Below are positions 33,840 through 43,519 of a stretch of 64,000 bases of DNA, piece by piece. A program made the position numbers and the translations under genes. The first letter of the stretch is position 1, and every line of letters starts with the position of its first letter. The stretch is from Pseudoips prasinana (Eukaryota > Arthropoda > Insecta > Lepidoptera > Nolidae), in assembly GCA_951640165.1 (NCBI GenBank), contig OX621234.1, positions 10,049,001-10,113,000 of the forward strand, written 5' to 3'. Under the pieces are notes generated by a model. That model saw nothing but the letters and a program-made list of their open reading frames with translations, was not told where the DNA came from and did no database searches.

Positions 33840-35548
33840 CTAAACAATAGGATTGGCTCGCCTGTAAGCGCGCAGCGCACGAGCTGACGCGCCTGGTGGT
33901 GGCGACACGGATGATACTTCTGCCTGCGGCTCAGTATGTAACTCTGACGGAGGTGACGGGGCATGCCTAGTATCACCCGTATCACTATGATCACCTGAGG
34001 CGTCTCCAAATATGTCATCGGGTTCCTTACGGGCCTCAGATTCAACGTTTTCCTTAACGGACGGCGGCGATGAGATTATACTAGCCCGAGATAATGAATG
34101 TCTGTTCTTATTTCCGACCGGGATAATTTGGTCCACATGCCTGCGCCACTGTAACCCACCCCCGATATCTACTTTATAAGAGACTGGGCCTGTTTTCTTT
34201 ACGACCTTGGCCTCAACCCACTTATCCCTCTTTGTGGAGTAGTCCCGTGCTAGCACGGAATCTCCCTCTGCGAAGTCCCGCTCGGCGCCACCGTGGCGCT
34301 CCACCGTGCGCTCCTGGCGCGCGCGCACGGCGGCCGCTACGTCGGGCCGCAACGCGTCTAACCGGCTACGCAAGCGGTGCCCCAGTAGTGCCACCGCGGG
34401 CGAAACGCCTGTAGTAGCGTGCTCACTATTGCGATATTGAAATAAGAATTTGCTTAAAGCTGTACTTATATCCTCCCCCTCATGCAGGGCTCTTTTAATC
34501 GCCTTTTTAACCGTTTTTACCGCATTTTCCGCGGCGCCGTTTGCCTGAGGTCTGTAAGGAGCCGATGTTACATGCTTTACACAATTAATTTCACAAAATG
34601 TCTTAAACTCTAGCGATGTGAATGGCGGACCATTATCCGTTACAAGTTGAGCTGGTAAACCAAATCTAGCAAAAATGCTTCTGAAAACTTTAATGGTCGC
34701 TCCCGCGTCTGTCCCACGCATTACTATGGCCTCTATCCATTTCGAGTGTGCATCTACCATAACTAAGTAGCGTGAGCCCCCGCAATCCGCAAAATCTGCA
34801 TGTACGCGCTGCCAGGGATGCAGTGGAAACTCCCACGGATGTAGCTGCGCCCGCGGTGGCGCGTCGCGGACTGTACGGCACGCACCGCAGTCTCGACACA
34901 GGCCCTCAATATCCTTGTCTATGTTTGGCCAGTAAACATAACTGCGAGATAATGTTTTCATTTTATTCATGCCCAAGTGTCCCTCATGAATGATTGATAA
35001 AACTAATTTACGTAACCGCGGTGGCACGATAATACGATATTTATAAACTAAACATCCTTGATCACATATTATATCCTGTTTCCTATCAAAATATGGTTTC
35101 TCGTCATCACAACTCGGATGCAAAGGCCAACCAAAAAGTACATAGCCTTTTATTTTACTTAATGTACTATCCCGTTCTATATTCTTTGCGATGTCCTTGT
35201 AAGACACCGGCAAAGTTTCCTCAATGAGGTTGAGATAACTCACCGTGTCCCCGAAGTGACCTTCCACTGAGAGGGGTAACCTGGATAAGGCATCGGCCGG
35301 GCCGTTATCCGCCGATCGTACGTACTCAATATTAAATTCATATGCGGCCAACCGTGCTGCCCACCGTTGGAGTCTACTCGCCGCAGTCTGAGGAATGCCA
35401 CCTTTATGACCAAAAATGTGAACTAGGGGCTGGTGGTCCGTTCGCAAAGTAAAATGTCTACCAAATAAATATTGATGGTGTTTAGTGACCCCAAACAGGA
35501 TGGCCAGAGCCTCCTTATCTAACTGGCTATAGTTCCTCTCGGCGGAGT
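33840..35548 (-). pseudogene. mag-like pol remnant: RNase H and integrase
   Basis: Residue numbers are counted from the Met at 35447. The frame extends upstream to the deletion junction near 35549, including RNase H words 'NYSQLDKEALAI'. RNase H: 'RTDHQPL' (Asp4) and 'ADALSR' (Asp52). Integrase: zinc-binding His154/His157 and Cys184/Cys187; catalytic Asp218 ('HADFAD'), Asp271 ('TDNGPPF') and Glu307 ('AAEN'), giving the canonical D-35-E spacing. A Ser/Pro-rich C-terminal tail follows. The integrase frame is fully open. Without RT, protease and a proper gag it can only move in trans, if at all. Confidence 0.9.
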
Positions 35549-35797
35549 TGAGCGTTGTGGTTCCAAATGTTCCGTCAACAAATCCACTAATGAGTTATAT
35601 GGTTTATCTTCTGGAAAATCTGGCGAACATAAATCACACATAAGCGAGTAGGTCGCTTCACCCACTACCGTTATCAGCAACGACACTTTTAAATCATCGT
35701 CTATCTTGTTTAGCCGAATGTACTGATTGACTCGACGAATATACGCTGGCCATTGTTTCGAATTTAAATCAAATGGTTCTAGTTTCCCAATCGTCAT
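35549..35797 (-). pseudogene. mag-like gag, N-terminal fragment
   Basis: From Met at 35797 ('MTIGKLEPFD') about 80 residues match the start of a mag-type Gag ('WPAYIRRVNQYIRLN', 'DLLTEHLEP'). At 35549-35555 the sequence switches to the RNase H coding sequence in another frame, and the Gag frame then stops at 35519. Capsid C-terminus and CCHC nucleocapsid are absent. Confidence 0.82.
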
Positions 35798-35848
35798 ATT
35801 AACCAAGGAATGTATATACACGCGTTACACCGAAAATAAAAAAGAAAT

Positions 35849-35863
35849 CCGTTCTCGTCGCCA
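35849..35863 (-). promoter_or_regulatory. Primer binding site of the mag-like element
   Basis: Minus strand 'tggcgacgagaacgg' starts one nucleotide after the 5' LTR with the TGG complementary to a tRNA CCA end. The primer tRNA was not identified. Confidence 0.75.
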
Positions 35864-35864
35864 A

Positions 35865-35950
35865 TGATACGTCAATGAAAGGCCGGAGCTAGCTTCTGAC
35901 TGTTTTATTTATTCAATACCGCCACCAACATAATTATGACAAACGTCACA
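35865..35950 (-). repeat. 5' LTR of the mag-like element
   Basis: 86 bp, TG..CA ends, followed by the TGTTC target duplication on its outer side. Confidence 0.93.
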
Positions 35951-35955
35951 TGTTC

Positions 35956-36489
35956 TATTGTAATTTATCACAATCTTTAAAGAAACTTATTTTTTGGAAC
36001 ACTTTAAGGTCGTCAGCAAAAAGTAGACGGAATTAAAATAATAAGATTCCTTTCAAGCTAATTATTCTTTTTAAGCTAATTCTTTTAAAGCTAATTATTT
36101 CAACTCATCTTGTAAAGGATTCCTTTTTTGATGGTATAATAGGATATAACGGACAAAATTATGGTAGGGCCACTATAGTGGCACTACCATATTTTTGTAG
36201 GTTTTTCAATCGAATTGTAGTAAGAAAGTTTGAGCGTGTGCGATCAAGTGTGTTCCTTCAAAATTGCCTACTAGTTTATGGGCTCCTAGTATTATCATAA
36301 GAACATCGTTCGACCATTCCTGGGGTTGAATGGACTTTCTTTGTTTGAGTAGCACAGTAAAATTTTTGTTCAAGCAAATGTTATCCTGGTTGAATTATGT
36401 CAATGCTAAGGCTACTGGAAAATTGTCTGTCTGAAGCACGGTGATGTAACACTACCAATATTTTGACTAATATCTGATTGATCAAGTTG
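35956..36489 (+). repeat. Array fragments
   Basis: Pieces of the unit joined out of register: 'aggtttttcaatcgaattgtag', then directly 'cctactagtttatgggctcctag', the core's 3' third. The central core with its GC patch is deleted here. Confidence 0.65.
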
Positions 36490-36950
36490 TACATTATTTT
36501 TATGGTCACCCATAAAAGTTTAAGACAAGGTGAAATTTCATGGTGTCATCTTGGATCCAAAGACCCTCCTTTTATGTTGCATTCGTTTAAGAAAATGCGT
36601 AGGATTGAGGAGAGTGCTCCTTTGGTCCAAGTTGCTAAATTCCCCCTCTATAGGTCCTTATGAAATTTTGAATCTTTGCCCGAATTATATCCCATATTTA
36701 GGTTTGAATAAGGACACTATTCAAGTTGATGCCCATCTATCCTCTTTCACGATAAGTGGCAAGATTATCACAGGTTTTTCACGGATGCCTCTAAATTGAC
36801 TCCAGACAGTAAAACTGTTATCTCTGTATTCTACTCCAATTCTTACATTACTCTTCAATTTCAGTGCCCTACTGAAGCTTCAGGTTTTACTGGAGAGTGT
36901 ATAGGTATTTGCGAAGCTTGTCAGTTTATTTTCAGTCATACCATTATATA
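36490..36950 (+). pseudogene. LINE fragment with RNase H domain
   Basis: The plus strand reads 'DYHRFFTDASKLTPDSK' (Asp of an RNase H active site) and 'SGFTGECIG' (Glu) in one frame from about 36760 to the LTR at 36955. A related upstream part in other frames lies at 36500-36660. The arrangement is that of insect LINEs with a terminal RNase H. The LTR element below is inserted into it, cutting the domain. Confidence 0.7.
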
Positions 36951-36954
36951 TATA

Positions 36955-37246
36955 TGTCGGAGAAATTAAGTAAAAGGCCTATTTATTTACTAGTAACGCC
37001 ATCTATTAGCGTTTGGAAAACACTACTCACTGAGTCAGTAGTTCGAGTCGAGGTTGTCTATGAACTGTCGCATGTGACGTTTTTGACGTCTGTCAGTTGT
37101 CTAAGTGACATTAGTGTGTTAGCGACACGACACAGTTGGCAAACAGAGCTCGACTGCGCCGCGTGTGCGCACTGATTCTTTTAACCGCGTGCATGATGGC
37201 GGACACCGACGATGTTTCGGAGTTGGGTCCGTCAGAATCTGCGACA
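36955..37246 (+). repeat. 5' LTR (292 bp)
   Basis: Identical to the 3' LTR. It contains an ATG at 37193 that opens the gag frame and reads out of the LTR. Confidence 0.93.
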
Positions 37247-37985
37247 GCAGCGGTGGGATCGATTCCAAAATCATCCTACGTGTCTACCGCAATGCCTGCT
37301 ACTCAAAATCAAGAATATTTTCGTGATTCGGTTCCACCACGTAGCGAAAATAGTGTTTGAAATTTGAAAAATTACGATGAAAATACAACCCCGCTGATTG
37401 TGAATTTAACGGCTGTATCGCAAACTCGCGAACCGATTACGAAACTCGATACGTTACATTGACACATCTTCGATGTCGAGCTCGCACATGGACTTCGAAG
37501 TCGTACCCGTTGTGCAAAACGTTAGACGAATCAAAGGAGCGTGTATCAAGACAGTTTACGGCGACCGAGAGATTGATGCCCTTTTTCAAGATATGGTGCC
37601 GTATGGTGCAGTGACCGTGCGAGAACTTACGTACGTGGAGTACTCGACTTACAAGCTTGCCTTGATTGACCGGTTGGAGCCTGCTTGGAGCGAAGGTAAC
37701 AAAATCGAAGTTGTTATCGCAGGTATCTCGGATACTCAGGTATGTTCAGACTTGTTTATAACACGCCTACTGATTTCGTGTTTCGATGTGGTTACTCGCG
37801 ATAAGCGGATTCTCTCGGCGAGTTCGTGTTTATCGTTGAAGAATAGTTTTTGGTGCATCAGTGAACGTGGAAGAAGTTTTTATTTAACAGTGAAGAGAGT
37901 ACGGGCTCTGATAGTTAAGCTGCATTTCTGTCGGTCGAGTCTTGGAGTTAAAATAATTGGTTTGTTCTTTTCGAGGCGAAGTTGA
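37193..37985 (+). pseudogene. gag remnant of the LTR element
   Basis: The frame starts in the LTR (MMADTDD at 37193), crosses the LTR end and primer-site region, and stops at 37358-37360. A second piece in another frame (37473-37760) has capsid-like features: 'YKLALIDRLEPAWSEGNKIE' followed by 'VVIAGISD', the pattern that closes the capsid domain in gypsy-type Gag. No CCHC knuckle is visible afterwards. Confidence 0.6.
37247..37259 (+). promoter_or_regulatory. Candidate primer binding site
   Basis: 'gcagcggtgggat' is complementary to the 3' end of animal tRNA-Leu (which ends ATCCCACCGCTGCCA) apart from the last CCA-pairing TG, which would have to lie in the LTR end 'ca'. The imperfect start makes this tentative. 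Confidence 0.45.
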
Positions 37986-38299
37986 TCGTGCTGTCTTTTT
38001 GCAAGTAAGGCGACGGCATGGGCGATTCTGCATTGGGGAGAATTCACCAGTTTGTATTAGAGTAAATTTAAAGTAACCTCTAAAGTAAAAGTGCCTCGCG
38101 TCGAGTGTAAGTGGTGAATCTTTATTTTATGAGAAGAAACATGTAAGTACTTTTATTATAATGTTTAAAAGGCACTTGATGACCTAATGCTGCACTGAAG
38201 AATTTTTGATATCTGTGAAATTCATAACACGTGTTGTTTTGTGTGGTTTATACTTTTAGATGTTGAAAATACGCCCAACGTTTGTTATATTTAATTTTT

Positions 38300-38850
38300 A
38301 TGGTGACAATATGCGCGTTTTGAAGGTTAAATAGTTTAAACGGTTTATTTCGAAGTCTATGGATGTAGGGGCAAGTTAGGTCACATACACGCTCTTGTGG
38401 ACAGTGGTTGGTAACAGACAGATTGTTCCCTAATTCGTAAATGATTTGTTGATAACCATACAGGTACTTGAGATTTTATATCCACGCGCCTGACAGGTAT
38501 TGGGTCGAACATTACGTTTTCTTTTTCCCGTATTAGTCTGCCTGTCAATCAAAATAGGAGTCTTCTTTGAGCACTCGACGAGTTAGCAGCCCTTGAGAAT
38601 GGTCCGTGGAGGACTGAAACACGTGTTGGGTATCGTACTGGTGACAATTAGCGGAATTAACACTACATATTGATTTTGTATTTTGATTGTTATGGATTTC
38701 CGCAAAGTAACGCCTGATTCCATTACTTATCTGCCTGTCAAGGTCAACGAAGTACTCGTGTGTGAGAAGTGACTTTTGTAATTGTAGATTCACATATTTT
38801 GCCTCATGATGTTATGATAGGTAGAGATGTTTTTACTTAACCGGGATTGA
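38300..38850 (+). pseudogene. Aspartic protease remnant
   Basis: 'TLVDSG' type motif at about 38387-38404 (catalytic Asp, then a stop) and, after about 400 bp, 'VMIGRDVF' at about 38809-38835, the conserved C-terminal motif of retroviral-type proteases. Frames are broken between them. Confidence 0.6.
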
Positions 38851-39009
38851 GCTTGACTATTAGTAACAAAGTCATCCGCATCACTCGCGAGGTCCATGCT
38901 GAAGTTTGTTTATTACAGAATCTTGACACTTGTACAAGCTATGGCGTATTGATTTGATCGACTGTAAAGACGTTTCTCAATTACTGACAAGTGGAGAGAT
39001 TCGTGTCTG

Positions 39010-39545
39010 TTCAAGTAATAATTCATCATCATTATGTTAGCCGAAAGACGTCTACTGGACGGAGGCCTCCCCCGGGAATCTCCGCAGTGGTCGGCCCTCC
39101 TTGTGGGGAGCCTGCCCGTGCTGCGTCTTCCGGTGCGTGGTCCCCGGTCGGGAGCCTGTCTGATCCAGCGGCCGTCGGTGTTGGGAGCTGTGTGCCCCGC
39201 CCACTGCCGTTTCGGTTTGGCAATTCTTTGGTTATAATCATAATATCTTTATTTGTGTAAATGTGGTGAATACAGGTGTTATTGTTTACATCATTTAAGT
39301 TTCACACATTTGCCATATTGTACATGGCATACAAATGTTGTACTTACAAACTAGGTATATTGAACTCAAAATACTAACTTACTGATTTGTGACACAATTT
39401 TTATGTCGGCTACTTTGTTTCGCCTGCGAATTGCGACGTTTTTTATTCGATCGCGCAGGGATACTCCGAGCGTGGCTCTCTCCGTTGCTCTTTGGGTGAC
39501 CTTGAGCCTTCTTGTGAGACCAATAGTGACCGATCACGTGAAAGA
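39010..39545 (-). mobile_element. RTE-type LINE 3' end nested in the LTR element
   Basis: The minus strand has a short ATG-repeat tail ('catcatcattatg' on +) and, upstream of it, reverse transcriptase C-terminal coding as in lepidopteran RTE-like LINEs. The order of blocks 'gacgtctactggacggaggcctccccc', 'ctgcgtcttccgg', 'tgtgccccgcccactgccgtttcgg' and 'agggatactccgagcgtggctctctcc' is one I recognise. About 0.5 kb, 5'-truncated. Confidence 0.65.
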
Positions 39546-39569
39546 CTTTAGACTTGAAACACTGCGTTA

Positions 39570-39960
39570 TTTGTGATGGGGGGATGTTGCGTAGCTTCCC
39601 GAACTATTCTAATTAATTGCTTCACTATAACCGAGAACCACGAGCGTAGGTTCTGGAAGGCAGCTTTAGGTGTAATCCAAATCGCGCTAAATTGTACCAT
39701 AGTAAGAAGAAGTACAGTTAGAAGTCCGCTTCAATTGTTGATGGGTTGTAATTAAAGTTCTCCTCCAAAATTAATGCCCTTGTCCAAAAATATGGTAAGG
39801 TTAACATCTACGAACTTAGATGTGAGGCAAAATGCAGGATGGACTAGCTAGCTCATGCTGACGAACTGCCATAACGCACCTTGCGTTATGGCAATACCAA
39901 AGTTAAAATTCGTCCATTTAAAATAAGAGACGTTGTTTTTGTCGGAAAGAACCCTAACAA
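39570..39960 (+). pseudogene. Integrase C-terminal piece, first copy
   Basis: Reads 'LINCFTITEN', 'ALNCTIVRRSTVRSPLQLLMG', the segment after the catalytic Glu. The corresponding piece occurs again at 41035-41165, so this part was duplicated within the element. Confidence 0.6.
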
Positions 39961-40362
39961 ATTGTGTTATTTATTTTGTCTTCTATGTAATTGTCCTGTT
40001 TGAGTGTGTACAATGGGGAGTATTCTATTCTATTCTAACAATAAACAAATGAACTGAAAAGTTTTCAAATCCTTGTAAGATAATAGAGGTCTATGACAAC
40101 GATAGATACAAGGAACAGCCAATAGCTGGTGGACGCGTTAAGTACCTACGTATGTTACGAAAAACTTGAATTTGACAGTTCTAGTCAGAAATAAAAGTGT
40201 AGTTAATGCCGATGGTTGAGTTAAATTCTAAAGTTTAAAATGATTATTGGAGTTCATTATAAGACACATTTATGTGTTACATTATGAGTAATAAAGCTGG
40301 TTGAATTGAAATAAATTGTGTGACAAGGGAAATGCCCTACTTAGAGTTCCTGAAACTTGAAC

Positions 40363-40700
40363 ATTGAAAGCTCCGCGCTTTGTGCTTGAAACGGTTTAGC
40401 ATTGAAAGCTCCGCGCTTTGTGCTTGAGACGGTTGAACATTGAAAGCTCCGCGCTTTGCTCTTGTAGCAGTTGAGCATTGAAAACTCCGCGCTTTGTGCT
40501 TGTAGCAGTTGAGCACTGAAAGCAGCTCCGCGCTTTGTGCTTGTGGTGGTTGAGCATTGGAAGCTCCGCGCTTTGTGCTTGTGGCGGTTGAGCATTGAAA
40601 GCTCCGCGCTTTATGCTTGTGACGATTAACTATTGAAAGCTCCGCGCTTCGTGATTGTGACAATTGACTATCGCAAGCTTCGTGCTTTGAGTTCGTGACG
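40363..40700. repeat. 38-bp minisatellite with hairpin core
   Basis: About eight units of 38 bp (40363, 40401, 40439, ..., becoming more diverged rightwards). Each holds 'gaaagctccgcgctttg', in which AAAGC and GCTTT pair around a 5-nt loop. The long open frames over it on the minus strand are a by-product of the period. Confidence 0.9.
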
Positions 40701-40779
40701 CTGCATTGCGCACTAACCTATAATATTCTAGGGTGGAGAACAACATTTTTGAACTTGTAGCAAGACCTCTAAGGAGTAT

Positions 40780-41169
40780 GTGGTAGTCATCGTATATGCT
40801 TTTACGAAATTTTGTCAATTAATGTGTGTCAAAGATTTAACATCACGATCTGCTTGCGAAGCACTACGTAGCTTTGTCCACATATTTAGAACCCCGAAAC
40901 GAATTATCTCTGATCAAGGTACATCTTTTACTGGTCAAGACTTTCAGGATTTATGCCGAGGTTGGGTCATTGAGTTCCACGAGATTGCTTGTGGTGTTAG
41001 CCGAGCTAATGGTCAGGTGGAGCGAATGATGTCCACCTTAACAAATTGTTTTACAGTGGTCGAAATTTATAAAAATGAGTCCTGGAAGTCTGTCTTAGGC
41101 AAAGTAAAACTCGTTTTGAATTGTACTGTAAGTAAGAGTATAGAGAAAAGACCCTTACAGGGTAGCTAA
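40780..41169 (+). pseudogene. Integrase core fragment of the LTR element
   Basis: A 129-codon open piece with 'FTKFCQL', 'RIISDQGTSFTGQDF' (second catalytic Asp) and 'ANGQVERMMSTL' (catalytic Glu), i.e. the D-35-E part of a retroviral integrase. The first Asp is replaced ('VVIVYAF' where VxDAF is usual). The following 41170-41310 region reads 'ERLRKYPASLPE' in broken frames, the usual end of pol. Confidence 0.8.
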
Positions 41170-41509
41170 AGTGTGTTCCAATGAGCGTTATAGGGTGGAA
41201 CCAGTATCTGGGGGACGGGCCTAATATGTGTGCCATGAACGACTGCGTAAATATCCAGCTAGTTTACCTGAATTGGCAGAATGTCTTGATCCTGTAGAAC
41301 CCATAATTGAATAGTTTTATTTAATTATGGAACAAATTGTATTGGTTAATTTGGTATCCTAATTTGGTGTAATTAGTAATTTGGATGGAATTACTGTATT
41401 GAATCATGATCATTGTTTGAGTTGAACGATAATTACATTGTTTTGTTGAACGTAAACCTGTGTTGATAAAAGACTTATGTTCATTGCTGATTGATAAAAT
41501 GTTTTATTT

Positions 41510-42030
41510 AAACTGAAAGCTACTACGCTTTATTGAAGGGTGGATTGAAAGCCTTATCGCTTTGTCCTGATGTCCTGCTGAAAGCCATCACGCTTTGCAG
41601 TAAGGTTGGGCTCATTAGTCGTGACTCAAGGTTGATGCTGAAAGCTGCAACGTTTTGCAGCGTTTTTTAAGTGCTGCCTCTGTGCAATGCTGAAAGCTGT
41701 AACGCTTTGCCGAGTCATTGAACTTTTGCTGAAAGCTGTAACGCTTTGCTGTGGGTTGCAGTTCATGCTGAAAGCTGCAACGCTTTGCTGTGTGATGCAG
41801 TTTATGCTGAAAGCTTCAACGCTTTGCTGTGTGTTGCCGTTTATGCTGAAAGCTTCAAAGCTTTGCTGTGTATTGCATTTTATGCTGAAAGTTTCAACGC
41901 TTTGCATTGTGTGAGGTATGCCATCTAACTAATGATGAAAGCTTTAGCGCTTTGTGGTAAATGCTGAAAGCTTTTACGCTTTGCTTTGTGTAACATTGAA
42001 AGCCGCTTGTAACGCTTTGTGTCCTTGCCA
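41510..42030. repeat. 39-bp minisatellite with the same hairpin core
   Basis: About twelve units; the central ones are spaced exactly 39 bp (41765, 41804, 41843, 41882). Each has AAAGC..GCTTT around loops of 5-11 nt of varied sequence ('tactac', 'cttatc', 'catcac', 'tgcaac', 'tttagc'). Frames over it on both strands (41626-41928) are artefacts. Confidence 0.9.
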
Positions 42031-42106
42031 AACTGAAGAGCTGTAATTCATGCTGATTATGTCAGTGAGTAACAACGCGAGAGCGCGTTGGTTGTCAGAA
42101 TGGCCG

Positions 42107-42398
42107 TGTCGGAGAAATTAAGTAAAAGGCCTATTTATTTACTAGTAACGCCATCTATTAGCGTTTGGAAAACACTACTCACTGAGTCAGTAGTTCGAGT
42201 CGAGGTTGTCTATGAACTGTCGCATGTGACGTTTTTGACGTCTGTCAGTTGTCTAAGTGACATTAGTGTGTTAGCGACACGACACAGTTGGCAAACAGAG
42301 CTCGACTGCGCCGCGTGTGCGCACTGATTCTTTTAACCGCGTGCATGATGGCGGACACCGACGATGTTTCGGAGTTGGGTCCGTCAGAATCTGCGACA
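42107..42398 (+). repeat. 3' LTR (292 bp)
   Basis: Identical by eye to 36955-37246; TATA duplication follows at 42399. Confidence 0.93.
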
Positions 42399-42402
42399 TA
42401 TA

Positions 42403-43220
42403 TTTGATTTGCAAGTTTTGAGGTAGTTTATTAAAGAAGACAGGCTCTTAGTATTCGTCAACTCTTTTTCCGTACAAGTATATACTACACAATTGATCTC
42501 ATATAGTCAGGTCTCGTCTTATCAATTAACAATTCTGATCTATTTGAGAGAATGTTAAACTCGGTTTTATCATATATAAACACTTATAACATTACAATAC
42601 TTAAAGAGTTCTTGTTCAACGCTTTTATATTTTTCCTTTATATAATTCGGTACAATCATTTTTAATAATCTTTCTTGTAAATTATAGATATCATGCAGGT
42701 ATGTTTTATAGTTTCTACCACAGCTATTTAACCCATAATTGACAACCGATTCCGCTAGGGCCAGGTATAGCATCCGAAGTGTTTATATGGCCGTTTATAT
42801 TTCAGTATACTAAATTTTCCAAGAAAAGATCGTAAATTATTACATACATGCTCTTTATCTGGTCCCCAGTAGAGGCGTCTGTCAATGGTGTGACCAACAT
42901 ACATTTGTCTGTCTACCACTTGTATTGTAGAATATTTACATCTACCCGCTGAACCAGAGACAGCGGAGACAGTGGTGCTTATGGGCTACGATGGAAGGTT
43001 TTATTGATGTTTTATGATGCGATGAGTGTATGTGAACAATATTTGTTGTTTGTGAATTTCTAACTAAACCAAAATCATGAGCCCACTTACACAACTGATC
43101 AATAACATTTTGAAGGTCGCTTTCATGAGCAACGAAATAACGACCCTACTTATTGACAAATAATAGATATTCTGTAGGACCGATAAACGACCCTTGGGCG
43201 ATGCCTTTGGAAGTCATTAT
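42403..43220 (-). pseudogene. LINE reverse transcriptase fragment
   Basis: Minus strand, in order from the right: 'QGSFIGPTEYLLFVN' (RT motif after GVP), 'LCKWAHDFGLV', 'DRRLYWGPDKEH', 'LYLALAESVVNYGLNS' (thumb, 42570-42773) and a C-terminal 'FFNKLPQNLQ' beside the LTR. The YADD region is missing or mutated and there are frameshifts. Confidence 0.68.
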
Positions 43221-43519
43221 ATTTATTATAGCTAAATTGGTTGATTTCCAATTCTAACCGTAGTATATCTATTGTGACTTGTATAGAAATAAAAATGATA
43301 AAGGTTTTAAAAGTAAGTCACATTAGTATTTTTACTTTTTTTAAATGACGTTGATGCAAATTGAGGCATACTCAACTGCAGTCTATTAGTCTGTCCGTGT
43401 CAATAGAACTTTTTTTTTGGACTATAAAGACGCCAGAAACAAGCTAGACAGAATTAAAATAAGTAATTTACTTACCAGCACTTTATACTATAAATATATA
43501 TTTGATTATTTTAATAATA
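43221..43519. other. Array/LINE scrap left of mariner-1
   Basis: Holds the same LINE palm scrap as at 24.6 kb (43320-43400) and AT-rich sequence. Nothing else recognised. Confidence 0.5.

Larger units (their letters stand above)
33688..35950 (-). mobile_element. mag-like Ty3/gypsy LTR element, internally deleted
   Basis: Two 86-bp direct repeats (33688-33773 and 35865-35950) start TG and end CA, differ at one base, and are flanked by the 5-bp duplication TGTTC (33683-33687, 35951-35955). Very short LTRs are characteristic of the mag lineage. In minus orientation the order is LTR, PBS, gag N-terminus, RNase H, integrase, PPT, LTR. Nucleocapsid, protease and reverse transcriptase are deleted. 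A single clean insertion in array DNA. Confidence 0.93.
36955..42398 (+). mobile_element. LTR retrotransposon with identical LTRs and degenerate interior
   Basis: 292-bp LTRs at 36955-37246 and 42107-42398, TG..CA ends, flanked by the 4-bp duplication TATA (36951-36954, 42399-42402). Reading the two LTRs side by side I find no difference. Inside, in order: gag fragments, an aspartic-protease remnant, an inserted RTE LINE end, integrase pieces (one part present twice) and two hairpin minisatellites. No reverse transcriptase or RNase H domain is recognisable. Integrase type and the DSG protease suggest Ty3/gypsy; lineage unknown. Confidence 0.9.

Noticed and set aside
34232..34993. Plus-strand open frames within the mag-like integrase
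   Set aside because: They are antisense to a frame with complete D-35-E integrase motifs; composition reflects the coding strand opposite.
38991..39260. Plus-strand GC-rich frame, 89 codons
   Set aside because: It is opposite the RTE LINE end; GC content comes from that LINE rather than a host exon.
40337..40663. Long open frames over the 38-bp repeat, including Cys-containing repeats on the minus strand
   Set aside because: They follow from a period compatible with an open frame and a repeat lacking stops; no start context, homology or neighbouring gene supports a protein.
41626..41928. Open frames on both strands over the 39-bp repeat
   Set aside because: 39 is divisible by three, so several frames stay open at once; both strands cannot be coding the same way and nothing resembles a known protein.
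40363..42030. CRISPR-like array (repeat with palindromic core and variable spacer)
   Set aside because: Units are contiguous diverging minisatellites with related spacers in a eukaryotic transposon; no cas genes and no constant repeat of CRISPR length.
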